Source of the DNA: DRGT01 sp022567895
GTDB lineage: Archaea; Thermoproteota; Nitrososphaeria; Nitrososphaerales; Nitrosopumilaceae
Reading direction: 5' to 3'
DNA: 11,751 nucleotides
NCBI GenBank assembly: GCA_022567895.1
Contig: JADFGC010000036.1
Span: 1 to 11,751, forward strand
This document shows, piece after piece, positions 1 to 5,797 of this stretch. The stretch's first letter is position 1; every line of letters starts with the position of its first letter. Below the pieces are notes generated by a model, which saw only the letters and a list, made by a program, of their open reading frames with translations, was not told where the DNA came from and made no database searches. The translations under genes were made by a program, and so were the position numbers.

Positions 1-810
1 TTAACGACTTCTCTGCGGCACTGCACTGGCCACAAGCCAATGCATCACTGAGTTTGCATAGTTTACAGCTGGGACTACCCGGGTATCTAATCCGGTTTGC
101 TCCCCCAGCTTTCATCCCTCACCGTCGGACGTGTTCTGGTAGACCGCCTTCGCCACAGGTGGTCATCCATAGATCAAAGGATTTTACCCCTTCCTACGGA
201 GTACCGTCTACCTCTCCCACTCCCTAGCTTTGCAGTATTCCCGGCAGCCTATATGTTGAGCATATAGATTTAACCGAAAACTTACAAAGCCGGCTACGGA
301 TGCTTTAGGCCCAATAAACATCCTGACCACTTGAGGTGCTGGTTTTACCGCGGCGGCTGACACCAGAACTTGCCCACCCCTTATTCATTAGTGGTTTTAT
401 GACTAACAAAAGATTCCTTTAGCAGGAATCACTCGGATTAACCTTGTCGTGCTTTCGCACATTGCAAAGTTTTCTCGCCTGCTGCGCCCCATAGGGCCTG
501 GGTCCGTGTTTCAGTACCCATCTCCGGGCTTCTCCTCTCAGAGCCCGTATCTGTTATAGCCTTGGTGGTCCATTACATCACCAACAAGCTGATAGACCGC
601 AGTCCCATCCTATGGCGAAATTCATTTTAACCATAAACCGTTCCAGGCATAATGATCTATCGAGTATTATTCTCAGTTTCCCGAGGTTATCCTCGTCCAT
701 AGGTTAGATTGACTACGTGTTACTGAGCCGTATGCCTTGTATTGCTACAAAAACTCGCATGGCTTAGTATCAATCCGATAGCAGTCAGGTCCGGCAGGAT
801 CAACCGGATT
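1..810 (-). rRNA. rrs: 16S ribosomal RNA, 5' part (3' end outside window)
   Basis: Read on the minus strand, the gene begins near 810 with AATCCGGTTGATCCTGCCGG, the universal archaeal 16S 5' end. The 515 site lies at 345-363 as GTGTCAGCCGCCGCGGTAA. The C-to-T variant in GTGTCAGC is typical of marine Thaumarchaeota. The 785-805 site lies at 73-93 (GGATTAGATACCCGGGTAGTC, written on the plus strand as its complement). By that landmark, base 1 falls near E. coli position 870-880, so a little over half of the molecule is present and the rest lies before the window. No tRNA or 5S is seen upstream. The neighbouring divergent hemL-like gene is an arrangement known from marine group I archaea. Confidence 0.97.
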
Positions 811-1012
811 CTGAATTATAGAAAGTAACATTGTACTTTTTTGGAATTGGACGGAATGCACATAATCTTCACAATTCAGATTTGATCATATGATCAGATC
901 CTCATTTTGTATGCGTAACTGGAGGCTTGTAAATCATAAAATGGCCCATTACCATACTTCATCACAAGCGCCGCTCTTGCGTTACGTATGCAAAAATGCG
1001 AAGCATGACCAG
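811..1012 (-). other. 16S rRNA leader and divergent spacer
   Basis: This is the non-coding stretch between the 16S 5' end and the divergent hemL gene. If transcription starts about 25 nt after the TATA box at 1013-1022, the pre-rRNA leader is about 180 nt. It contains a 22-bp near-palindrome at 879-900 (perfect core TGATCATATGATCA at 883-896). It also contains an imperfect inverted repeat between 909-919 and 981-991 (9 of 11 positions). No ORF with coding character is seen. The leader should carry half of the 16S processing stem; its partner, 3' of 16S, is outside the window. Confidence 0.6.
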
Positions 1013-1022
1013 TTAATATAAA
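1013..1022 (-). promoter_or_regulatory. TATA box of the 16S rRNA promoter
   Basis: The minus strand reads TTTATATTAA, a strong archaeal TATA box and the best one upstream of 16S in the divergent spacer. Transcription would start near 988-993, giving a leader of about 180 nt. Inferred from sequence only. Confidence 0.6.
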
Positions 1023-1062
1023 CCATGACTAAACTACTCGATCTTTTGGGGATTTTGCGATC

Positions 1063-1070
1063 AATTATAT
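1063..1070 (+). promoter_or_regulatory. TATA box for the hemL-like gene
   Basis: AATTATAT is centred about 29 bp before the TTG start at 1096. That spacing predicts a leaderless or nearly leaderless mRNA and supports the non-ATG start. It lies back to back with the 16S TATA box, about 45 bp away. Confidence 0.55.
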
Positions 1071-1095
1071 CTAAAAAGAATTCCGTTTTCATTAA

Positions 1096-2403
1096 TTGAA
1101 AAATTACATTTCAGAATACAAACGAAAGACAAGAAAATCTGCCAAGCTGTTTTCACTTTCCAAAAAATATCACATCAATGGAGTTTCTCATAACATTAGA
1201 TTTTTTGAACCATATCCATTTGTTACAAAAGCAGGACGTGGCAAGTATCTCATCGATGTTGATTCTAACAAATATGTTGATTATTGGATGGGCCACTGGG
1301 CCCTCGTTTTAGGCCATTCTCCAGATCCTGTCAAAAAGGAGCTCCGAAAACAACTTGATTCCAGCTGGATGCATGGGACTGTAAATGAGAATACCATTCG
1401 ACTTTCTGAAATCCTAGAAAAAACTATTCCAGTTGCTGAAAAGATTCGATATGTGGTAACTGGGACAGAGGCCACAATGTATGCCACCAGAATTGCCAGG
1501 TCTGTAACTGGCAAAAAAATCATTGCCAAAATTGATGGAGGATGGCATGGATATACCTCGGAATTGTTAAAGACTGTGAACTGGCCATTTTCTGAATCTG
1601 AAAGTAGTGGTCTTGTAAATGAAAAACACATTGTTTCACTACCCTACAATGATTTGGAAAAATCTCTAGCTATTTTGAAGAAGGTCAGAAAGGATTTGGC
1701 TGGAGTGATCATAGAGCCGCTCCTTGGAGGAGGCGGATGTATCCCAGCAACAAAAGACTATCTCAAAGGAGTTCAGGAATTTGTCCACAAGAATAATTCT
1801 CTGTTTTTGCTTGATGAAATTGTTACAGGTTTTCGATTTAGATTTGGATGCCTTTATCCTACAATGAAGCTTGACCCCGACATTGTAACACTTGGAAAAA
1901 TTGTTGGGGGCGGAATGCCAATTGGTGTGATGGTTGGCAAAAAGGAGATAATGGAAATTGCAAATGTCAGCATTCAGAAAAAATCGAAAAGATCCTATAT
2001 TGGTGGAGGAACATTTTCTGCAAATCCAGCAACAATGACAGCTGGATATACCACACTATCTCAATTGAAGAAAAATCGTGGAGCGCTATATTCGAAAATT
2101 AACAAGCTTGGTGATTTGGCTCGCAAGCAACTTAGCAAGGTCTTTGATGGAAGAGTCATCACAACCGGAATGGGCTCTCTCTTTATGACGCATTTTGCAA
2201 AAAAGGGAATTTCTGAAATTACAAATGCGGCCCAATCTGCAAAATGTGATTCAAAGCTACTTCAGAAATATCATTTTGAGATGATAGTAAATGATGGCAT
2301 TTTCTTTTTGCCAGGAAAACTAGGTGCAATTTCTGCTGCCCATACTAGTTCCGATATCAAATCCATGATTTCAGCCTCGGCTAGAATTTCTGAAAAAATT
2401 TAG
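1096..2403 (+). CDS. hemL: Class III PLP aminotransferase, glutamate-1-semialdehyde 2,1-aminomutase-like
   Basis: A 435-aa fold-type I PLP enzyme, the usual length for glutamate-1-semialdehyde aminomutase, which makes 5-aminolevulinate for tetrapyrrole synthesis. Visible motifs are GTEAT near residues 122-126 (cofactor phosphate contact), a WHG in the position of the canonical YHG aromatic, D240 in LLDEIVTGFR (pyridine nitrogen contact), the Schiff-base lysine K268 in TLGKIVGGG, and GTFSANP near residue 310. The start is TTG, preceded by a TATA box at 1063-1070 at leaderless spacing. The adjacent divergent 16S gene matches the GSAT-rRNA linkage known in marine group I archaea. Several motif residues differ from the canonical enzyme (VTGTEATMYA, GGWHGYTSE), so it may be a paralogue acting on another substrate. 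The class III assignment is firm; the exact reaction is inferred. Confidence 0.85.
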   Translation: MKNYISEYKRKTRKSAKLFSLSKKYHINGVSHNIRFFEPYPFVTKAGRGKYLIDVDSNKYVDYWMGHWALVLGHSPDPVKKELRKQLDSSWMHGTVNENTIRLSEILEKTIPVAEKIRYVVTGTEATMYATRIARSVTGKKIIAKIDGGWHGYTSELLKTVNWPFSESESSGLVNEKHIVSLPYNDLEKSLAILKKVRKDLAGVIIEPLLGGGGCIPATKDYLKGVQEFVHKNNSLFLLDEIVTGFRFRFGCLYPTMKLDPDIVTLGKIVGGGMPIGVMVGKKEIMEIANVSIQKKSKRSYIGGGTFSANPATMTAGYTTLSQLKKNRGALYSKINKLGDLARKQLSKVFDGRVITTGMGSLFMTHFAKKGISEITNAAQSAKCDSKLLQKYHFEMIVNDGIFFLPGKLGAISAAHTSSDIKSMISASARISEKI

Positions 2404-2428
2404 TACTAGTAGAATCCATTAGATAGTC

Positions 2429-2572
2429 TTGGCCGATAAAAAATCAAAAAAGCTCTCAAACACTGAAGAGGAGTATAATGATGCAATGGCAACAGCAGAC
2501 CCAACAACAGAAAATGTGGACTTGGAAAAGCTTGCCAAAGAAGCCATGAAAAAATTCAAGTCTTTAAGCTAA
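2429..2572 (+). CDS. Small charged protein (47 aa), unknown function
   Basis: A short reading frame starting at TTG and ending at TAA, 25 bp after the aminotransferase stop on the same strand. It encodes a 47-aa hydrophilic protein: a lysine/serine-rich N-terminus (ADKKSKKLS), a central acidic stretch, and a C-terminal segment (residues 31-45) likely to form an amphipathic helix (LEKLAKEAMKKFKSL). It has no cysteine and no membrane segment. The frame is open and codon-like with no ATG near its beginning; the first internal Met is residue 20, which would leave only 28 aa. It is probably co-transcribed with the upstream gene, as no clear TATA box stands 26 bp before it. I do not recognise a family. 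It is a real gene only if conserved in relatives. Confidence 0.5.
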   Translation: MADKKSKKLSNTEEEYNDAMATADPTTENVDLEKLAKEAMKKFKSLS

Positions 2573-2644
2573 ATCAATCATTGGTTGAGTGACCATAGTT
2601 TGTCAATGTGAATCAATAATAGTAACTTGCCACATCAGGGAAAT

Positions 2645-2779
2645 ATGGGTAATATGATAGAAGGGGATGTATATCGTTGCGATGAATGTGCTCTTGAACT
2701 TAAAATCACAAAGCCATGTGACGAAGAGGAATGTGACCTAATTTGTTGTTCAAAACAAATGAAAAAAACTGGATCATAG
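2645..2779 (+). CDS. Desulforedoxin-like small cysteine protein (44 aa)
   Basis: A 44-aa protein with C12-x2-C15 near the N-terminus and an adjacent pair C34-C35 followed by a Met four residues on. This is the CxxC...CC pattern of desulforedoxin and the N-terminal domain of desulfoferrodoxin, where the four Cys bind one iron (or zinc) ion. Two extra cysteines (C25, C30) lie in the loop. The surrounding YRCDEC and LICC resemble that fold, but the canonical glycine before CC is absent. The start could be ATG at 2645 or ATG at 2654. AGGG eight bases before the first ATG is a weak Shine-Dalgarno. The stop is 10 bp before the next gene, suggesting co-transcription. Metal binding is well supported by pattern; an electron-transfer role is inference. 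Confidence 0.7.
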   Translation: MGNMIEGDVYRCDECALELKITKPCDEEECDLICCSKQMKKTGS

Positions 2780-2789
2780 AATAAAGACA

Positions 2790-3119
2790 ATGGATTTAAT
2801 TTCGTTTGGAAATAAGCGAACATATGAGGACTTTAAAAAACAAATTCCTATTCCAGTTCAACCTCTTTTTGATTCAATAAGAGAAGTTTGCCTTTCTTTA
2901 GGAAAAAATGTGGTTGAAGATGTTAGAATGCATAGAATTGTTTTTGGTAAATCCATGACGTTTAGATGGTTTGCAGATGTAGAACCACAAGAAGATGGCA
3001 TTATGATCAAAATTCAGAAGAGTCGTAAGGAAACGCCACAAATTATTCATATCAAATTAGAACAAGAAGTAACCGAGCTTGAAGAAATTCTTAAAGAAGC
3101 TTATGAAACAATTCGGTAA
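2790..3119 (+). CDS. Conserved hypothetical protein (109 aa)
   Basis: A soluble 109-aa protein starting at ATG, 10 bp after the desulforedoxin-like gene and probably in its operon. The opening segment (TYEDFKKQIPIPVQPLFDSI) looks helical. A strand-rich centre follows (MTFRWFADVEP, then MIKIQ), and then a C-terminal helix (ELEEILKEAYETI). The layout recalls the small DUF5655-type proteins of unknown function found in archaea and bacteria, but I cannot confirm membership. There is one cysteine, no membrane segment and no catalytic motif. I do not assign a function. A micro-ORF element begins 8 bp after its stop. Confidence 0.75.
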   Translation: MDLISFGNKRTYEDFKKQIPIPVQPLFDSIREVCLSLGKNVVEDVRMHRIVFGKSMTFRWFADVEPQEDGIMIKIQKSRKETPQIIHIKLEQEVTELEEILKEAYETIR

Positions 3120-3127
3120 TTCTGTAG

Positions 3128-3190
3128 ATGAATAATAATTACGAATTGCGATCCTGTTATTGTAGTTATGACCAAGTAGAATTGCTCTAA
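3128..3190 (+). CDS. Possible micropeptide (20 aa) with C-x-C, copy A of a repeated element
   Basis: ATG to TAA gives a 20-aa peptide beginning MNNNYELRSCYCSY. It starts 8 bp after the stop of the 109-aa gene. Its first 30 bases match 23 of 30 bases of the micro-ORF at 4811, including the first 11 in a row. Alignment in frame keeps MNN, an Arg, and a closely spaced Cys pair. No TATA box is placed for a leaderless start, so it would depend on read-through from upstream. It could equally be a decayed repeat with no product. Confidence 0.2.
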   Translation: MNNNYELRSCYCSYDQVELL

Positions 3191-3256
3191 AATATTATTG
3201 AATATTCATTCTTGCTCTATCATTTTCTTTATCTATTAGAATTTTGGACTAATTTC

Positions 3257-4003
3257 ATGTCAAAAACGATTCAGAGTAGAAAACCTGAACTTCTATTGAC
3301 AATAATTGTAATTGTCCTTTGTGGAGCTTCGTCAATGTTGTTGGTTTTTGGCCCATTGTCCATAATCCCATACGCAGTGTTCAGAGATGTTGCGATAATT
3401 CCATCCGTCATTGCAATTTTTGCAATCGGAATTTTATCACGCTCAAAATTCCCGCGAATCACAAATCGAATCTTTGTTGGCATGTCAGCTGGAGCAGTAG
3501 CATCATTTGCACTAGAAGCAATTAGGATTCCTGGCTATATGTTTGCAAAGTGGTTACCAATGGATAGTATGATTTCAATTCCTGGGCTGTTCTTAACTGA
3601 AAAAATAACTGCATTATCTGAAGTAAAACAAACAATTATGCAATCTGGCGTAGCGATGAATCTGTATCATGCACCACTTGATGCGTTTATGGCTGGAGCC
3701 CTTTGGCACTTTTGGAACGGAGCTACATTTGGAATAGTTTACGCCTTAGTTATTGGAAAAGGAAAATGGTGGTATGGAATGATCTGGGCGTTTATTATAG
3801 AGATTGGAATGATGCTTGCACCATATTTGATAATGATGAAAGGACCATTTGGTATTGAACACATGGATGGATACAACTTGTTTGTAATTACACTAATTGC
3901 TCACTTGGCATTTGGTGCGGTATTGGGTATTCTTGTACAAAAATGGAAGAAGGGTTCAACATCCATTCTTGCTGTAGGAAAGGAGGCAGGTGGAGGAGAA
4001 TAG
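3257..4003 (+). CDS. Polytopic membrane protein of unknown function (248 aa)
   Basis: A hydrophobic protein with about six membrane segments, near residues 12-40, 45-61, 72-91, 141-166, 171-193 and 207-228. A polar loop at about 98-135 carries IPGLFLTEK, and a short loop at 195-206 carries GIEHMDGYN. Polar residues in or next to membrane segments include E87, H138, D142, H151, E182 and H216; with the Trp cluster around 150-177 they could form a metal, ion or substrate site. I see no known transporter signature. The reading frame continues upstream to a TTG at 3212. I prefer ATG 3257 because the earlier 15 residues are untypical and a TATA-like CTTTATCTA lies 20-29 bp before it. The stop falls within a repeated 19-bp motif shared with 4816-4834. 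Confidence 0.75.
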   Translation: MSKTIQSRKPELLLTIIVIVLCGASSMLLVFGPLSIIPYAVFRDVAIIPSVIAIFAIGILSRSKFPRITNRIFVGMSAGAVASFALEAIRIPGYMFAKWLPMDSMISIPGLFLTEKITALSEVKQTIMQSGVAMNLYHAPLDAFMAGALWHFWNGATFGIVYALVIGKGKWWYGMIWAFIIEIGMMLAPYLIMMKGPFGIEHMDGYNLFVITLIAHLAFGAVLGILVQKWKKGSTSILAVGKEAGGGE

Positions 4004-4019
4004 TAAGGACGTTAAGCGT
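4001..4019 (+). repeat. 19-bp direct repeat, copy C of the micro-ORF element
   Basis: TAGTAAGGACGTTAAGCGT matches 17 of 19 bases of 4816-4834. The repeat includes the stop codon of the membrane protein. In the frame used by the 4811 micro-ORF it reads KDVKR, followed by a Tyr-Cys at the matching place (4026-4031), but there is no nearby ATG, so this copy looks remnant. Confidence 0.5.
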
Positions 4020-4072
4020 TTCATTTATTGTGATCTAATTACATTATTATTGAACAATAGTACACACAAAAG

Positions 4073-4080
4073 TCTATAAG
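4073..4080 (+). promoter_or_regulatory. TATA box for the cyclase gene
   Basis: TCTATAAG is centred about 29 bp before ATG 4106 and only 20 bp before the upstream TTG 4097. This favours ATG 4106 as the start of a leaderless transcript. Confidence 0.45.
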
Positions 4081-4105
4081 GCTAATTTTCCTCATTTTGA
4101 ATAAA

Positions 4106-4777
4106 ATGAAAGAAGAGATAACTAATCAGATAATCGGTAAACTCATTTCTAATACTGCGTGGTCAGAAAACGCAGATGAGCAAAATTCCTTTGCTGTAGC
4201 AATTTCAGAAACTACGAAAAATTTTTGCGTAGGGATTGTTGATATTGTAAATTCAACAAAAATCATAGCAAAGTTGCCGCCAAGTAAGACTGCAAGCTAT
4301 TATGAGTTTTTCTTAAATCAGATGGCTACAATTCTCAATAAATTTGGTGGAGTTTTAATAAAAAATGTCGGTGATAGCCTACTATTCTGTTTTCCAGATC
4401 CTAATGTTCCAAAGAGAAAAACTAGTTTGATAACTTTTATTGAGTGTATTTTAACAATGGCAGAAACTCATAAGTTTTTACAAGAAAAATATCAAAGTGA
4501 AGGTCTACCTACAATTGATTATCGTATAAGTGCAGATTACGGCAGCCTGTGTATAATGAAATTCAATTCATCTTCAGTTGATCTAATTGGAACTCCTGTC
4601 AACATTTGTTCAAAAATTAATCCTCAAGCACCCGTAAATGGAATAATAATTGGTGGTGACCTGCATGAAATAGTGAAAGATTTTGATGGGTATTATTACA
4701 AAAAAGCTGAACCATTTTCAGTAGGTCTAAAAAACTCATACCCAATTTATTCTCTGAGAAGAAAATACACTTCTTAG
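4106..4777 (+). CDS. Single-domain class III adenylate/guanylate cyclase-like protein (223 aa)
   Basis: A cytosolic protein of one class III cyclase homology domain (residues about 38-215), which would make a cyclic nucleotide from ATP or GTP as a homodimer. The two metal aspartates are D46 (GIVDIVNST) and D90 (KNVGDSLLF). The base-recognition pair is K86 (IKNVGD) and D159 (DLIGTPVN), the combination typical of adenylate cyclases. The transition-state Asn is N166. The transition-state Arg, four residues after that Asn in canonical enzymes, is Lys here (K170). It has no membrane helix or sensory domain, only about 37 N-terminal residues before the catalytic domain. ATG 4106 fits the TATA box; TTG 4097 would add three residues. 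A 7-bp stem-loop follows the stop. Fold assignment is secure; activity and product are inferred, and the Lys substitution could lower or change activity. Confidence 0.85.
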   Translation: MKEEITNQIIGKLISNTAWSENADEQNSFAVAISETTKNFCVGIVDIVNSTKIIAKLPPSKTASYYEFFLNQMATILNKFGGVLIKNVGDSLLFCFPDPNVPKRKTSLITFIECILTMAETHKFLQEKYQSEGLPTIDYRISADYGSLCIMKFNSSSVDLIGTPVNICSKINPQAPVNGIIIGGDLHEIVKDFDGYYYKKAEPFSVGLKNSYPIYSLRRKYTS

Positions 4778-4795
4778 TGTTAGGTGATTAACACT
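4776..4795 (+). terminator. Stem-loop after the cyclase gene
   Basis: AGTGTTA (4776-4782) and TAACACT (4789-4795) form a 7-bp stem with loop GGTGAT, starting in the stop codon and followed by TTTATG. It may end or stabilise the transcript. The T tract is short, so termination is uncertain. Confidence 0.3.
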
Positions 4796-4810
4796 TTATG
4801 CAAACCGTCT

Positions 4811-4882
4811 ATGAATAATAAGGACGTAAAGCGTACCTGTAATTATTGCAATAACACTGGAAAACGTATCTATTATGATTAA
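4811..4882 (+). CDS. Possible micropeptide (23 aa) with C-x2-C, copy B of a repeated element
   Basis: ATG to TAA encodes a 23-aa peptide with the core KRTCNYCNNTGKR. The C-x2-C followed by N-N-T-G recalls one half of a DnaJ-type zinc knuckle, and the peptide is basic. It resembles the 3128 micro-ORF (MNN, Arg, closely spaced Cys) and shares a 19-bp block with 4001-4019. A 12-bp palindrome (TTATTGCAATAA, 4843-4854) lies inside it. No TATA box stands 26 bp upstream and there is no clear Shine-Dalgarno, so expression is doubtful. Confidence 0.3.
   Translation: MNNKDVKRTCNYCNNTGKRIYYD
4816..4834 (+). repeat. 19-bp direct repeat, partner of 4001-4019
   Basis: TAATAAGGACGTAAAGCGT differs from 4001-4019 at two positions. 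Both copies sit at or just after the 3' end of a plus-strand gene. The similarity to the 3128 copy overlaps this block. Confidence 0.5.
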
Positions 4883-4899
4883 AAATCGTAATTTTGTGA

Positions 4900-4915
4900 T
4901 ACCTCATTTGAGGTA
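4900..4915. promoter_or_regulatory. 16-bp near-perfect palindrome upstream of the TPR gene
   Basis: TACCTCATTTGAGGTA has 7-bp arms around a TT centre. The loop is too tight for a good RNA hairpin, so a protein-binding site (operator) is more plausible than a terminator. It lies 62-78 bp before the TPR start. Confidence 0.3.
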
Positions 4916-4927
4916 CATATACAACAT

Positions 4928-4946
4928 GATTTTTTGTTAAAAAATC
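4928..4946. promoter_or_regulatory. Inverted repeat abutting the TPR gene promoter
   Basis: GATTTTTT and AAAAAATC (8-bp arms, GTT centre) end directly before the TATA-like AATATTAAA at 4947-4955. It covers the position of the BRE, so it could be an operator, or read as RNA a terminator for transcripts from upstream. Confidence 0.3.
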
Positions 4947-4955
4947 AATATTAAA
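4947..4955 (+). promoter_or_regulatory. TATA box for the TPR gene
   Basis: AATATTAAA is centred 27 bp before ATG 4978, predicting a leaderless mRNA. Confidence 0.45.
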
Positions 4956-4977
4956 CCGACAATAATTCAGATTCTAT

Positions 4978-5796
4978 ATGATATTTTTTGGCTCTAAAGA
5001 AAAACCAGAGGATCTAATCTATCAAGCAATGGTCATGATAAAAGCTAATCAGCCAAAAGTTGCTATCTCACTTTTTAACAAAGCACTCAAACAAGACCCA
5101 AAAAATGTTGAAGCATTACACAACAAAGGACTTGCCCTAAATCTAATAAAAAAATACAGTGATGCAATTACCTGCTTTGATAATATTTTAGAAATTAATC
5201 CAAATGATGCACCAGCCTTTAACAATAAAGCTATAGCCCAGGCAGAACTTGGCAACACAGTGGATGCTTTTGAAAACTATGACAGGGCAATCAAAGCAGA
5301 TCCAAAATATGCAGCAGCTCATTTTAACAAAGGAGTTTTGTTTGACAGATTATCATCGCATGAAGATGCGATTAAATGCTTAGAAGAAGCAATAAAGCTA
5401 GACCCAAAAAAACCAAATGCATTATTCTACAAAGGCGTTGTTTTAGGAAAAATGGAAAAACATGAAGAATCTCTAAATTGTTTTCAGCTTGTTTGCAAAA
5501 CAAATCCAAGACATTTGGATGCATTGTTCCACAAAGGAATTGAATTTGCACAACTTGAACAGCATGAAAAAGCCATCAGAATTTTTGATGATTTACTTAG
5601 ACAGAAAAAAGACAATGTTAATATCATTTATGCAAAAGCTAGAAGCTTTGCTGCACTTGAACAAGATGGTCCATCACTTGAGATGCTGAAAAAAGCAATT
5701 TCAAAAGATCCTAAAACAATCAGAAAGTGGGCAAAAGATGAAAAAATCTTTGAGCGTTTTCATGAAAATGATCAGTTTAAGAGAATGGTAAGATAG
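4978..5796 (+). CDS. Tetratricopeptide repeat protein (272 aa)
   Basis: About seven consecutive 34-residue TPR units span residues 10 to 245. They are recognisable from repeated A-x-x-x-F/Y-x-x-A-I-x-x-x-P-x-x-x-x-A-x-x-x-K-G patterns (for example ALKQDPKNVEALHNKG, AIKADPKYAAAHFNKG, AIKLDPKKPNALFYKG). The sequence has no signal peptide, membrane helix or catalytic domain, so it is probably a cytosolic scaffold for protein-protein contacts; the partner is unknown. The last unit ends in a divergent segment rich in Lys, Glu and Phe (KDEKIFERFHENDQFKRMV). The N-terminus (MIFFGSKEK) resembles those of the small zinc proteins elsewhere in the window. Its stop is 1 bp from the stop of the convergent gene. 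Confidence 0.9.
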   Translation: MIFFGSKEKPEDLIYQAMVMIKANQPKVAISLFNKALKQDPKNVEALHNKGLALNLIKKYSDAITCFDNILEINPNDAPAFNNKAIAQAELGNTVDAFENYDRAIKADPKYAAAHFNKGVLFDRLSSHEDAIKCLEEAIKLDPKKPNALFYKGVVLGKMEKHEESLNCFQLVCKTNPRHLDALFHKGIEFAQLEQHEKAIRIFDDLLRQKKDNVNIIYAKARSFAALEQDGPSLEMLKKAISKDPKTIRKWAKDEKIFERFHENDQFKRMVR

Positions 5797-5797
5797 T

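Noticed and set aside
811..1095. tRNA or other structural RNA gene between 16S and hemL
   Set aside because: No cloverleaf, T-loop consensus or CCA-like end on either strand; only the rRNA leader and promoters.
2635..2823. Minus-strand 62-aa frame opposite the desulforedoxin-like gene
   Set aside because: The plus strand has a convincing Cys-motif gene; the minus frame has no recognisable feature.
3212..3256. Upstream extension of the membrane protein from TTG 3212
   Set aside because: The added 15 residues lack support; the TATA-like sequence at 3228-3236 lies downstream of that TTG and fits ATG 3257.
4097..4105. TTG 4097 as the cyclase start
   Set aside because: It is only 20 bp from the TATA centre, against 29 bp for ATG 4106. 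The difference is three residues, so it remains possible.
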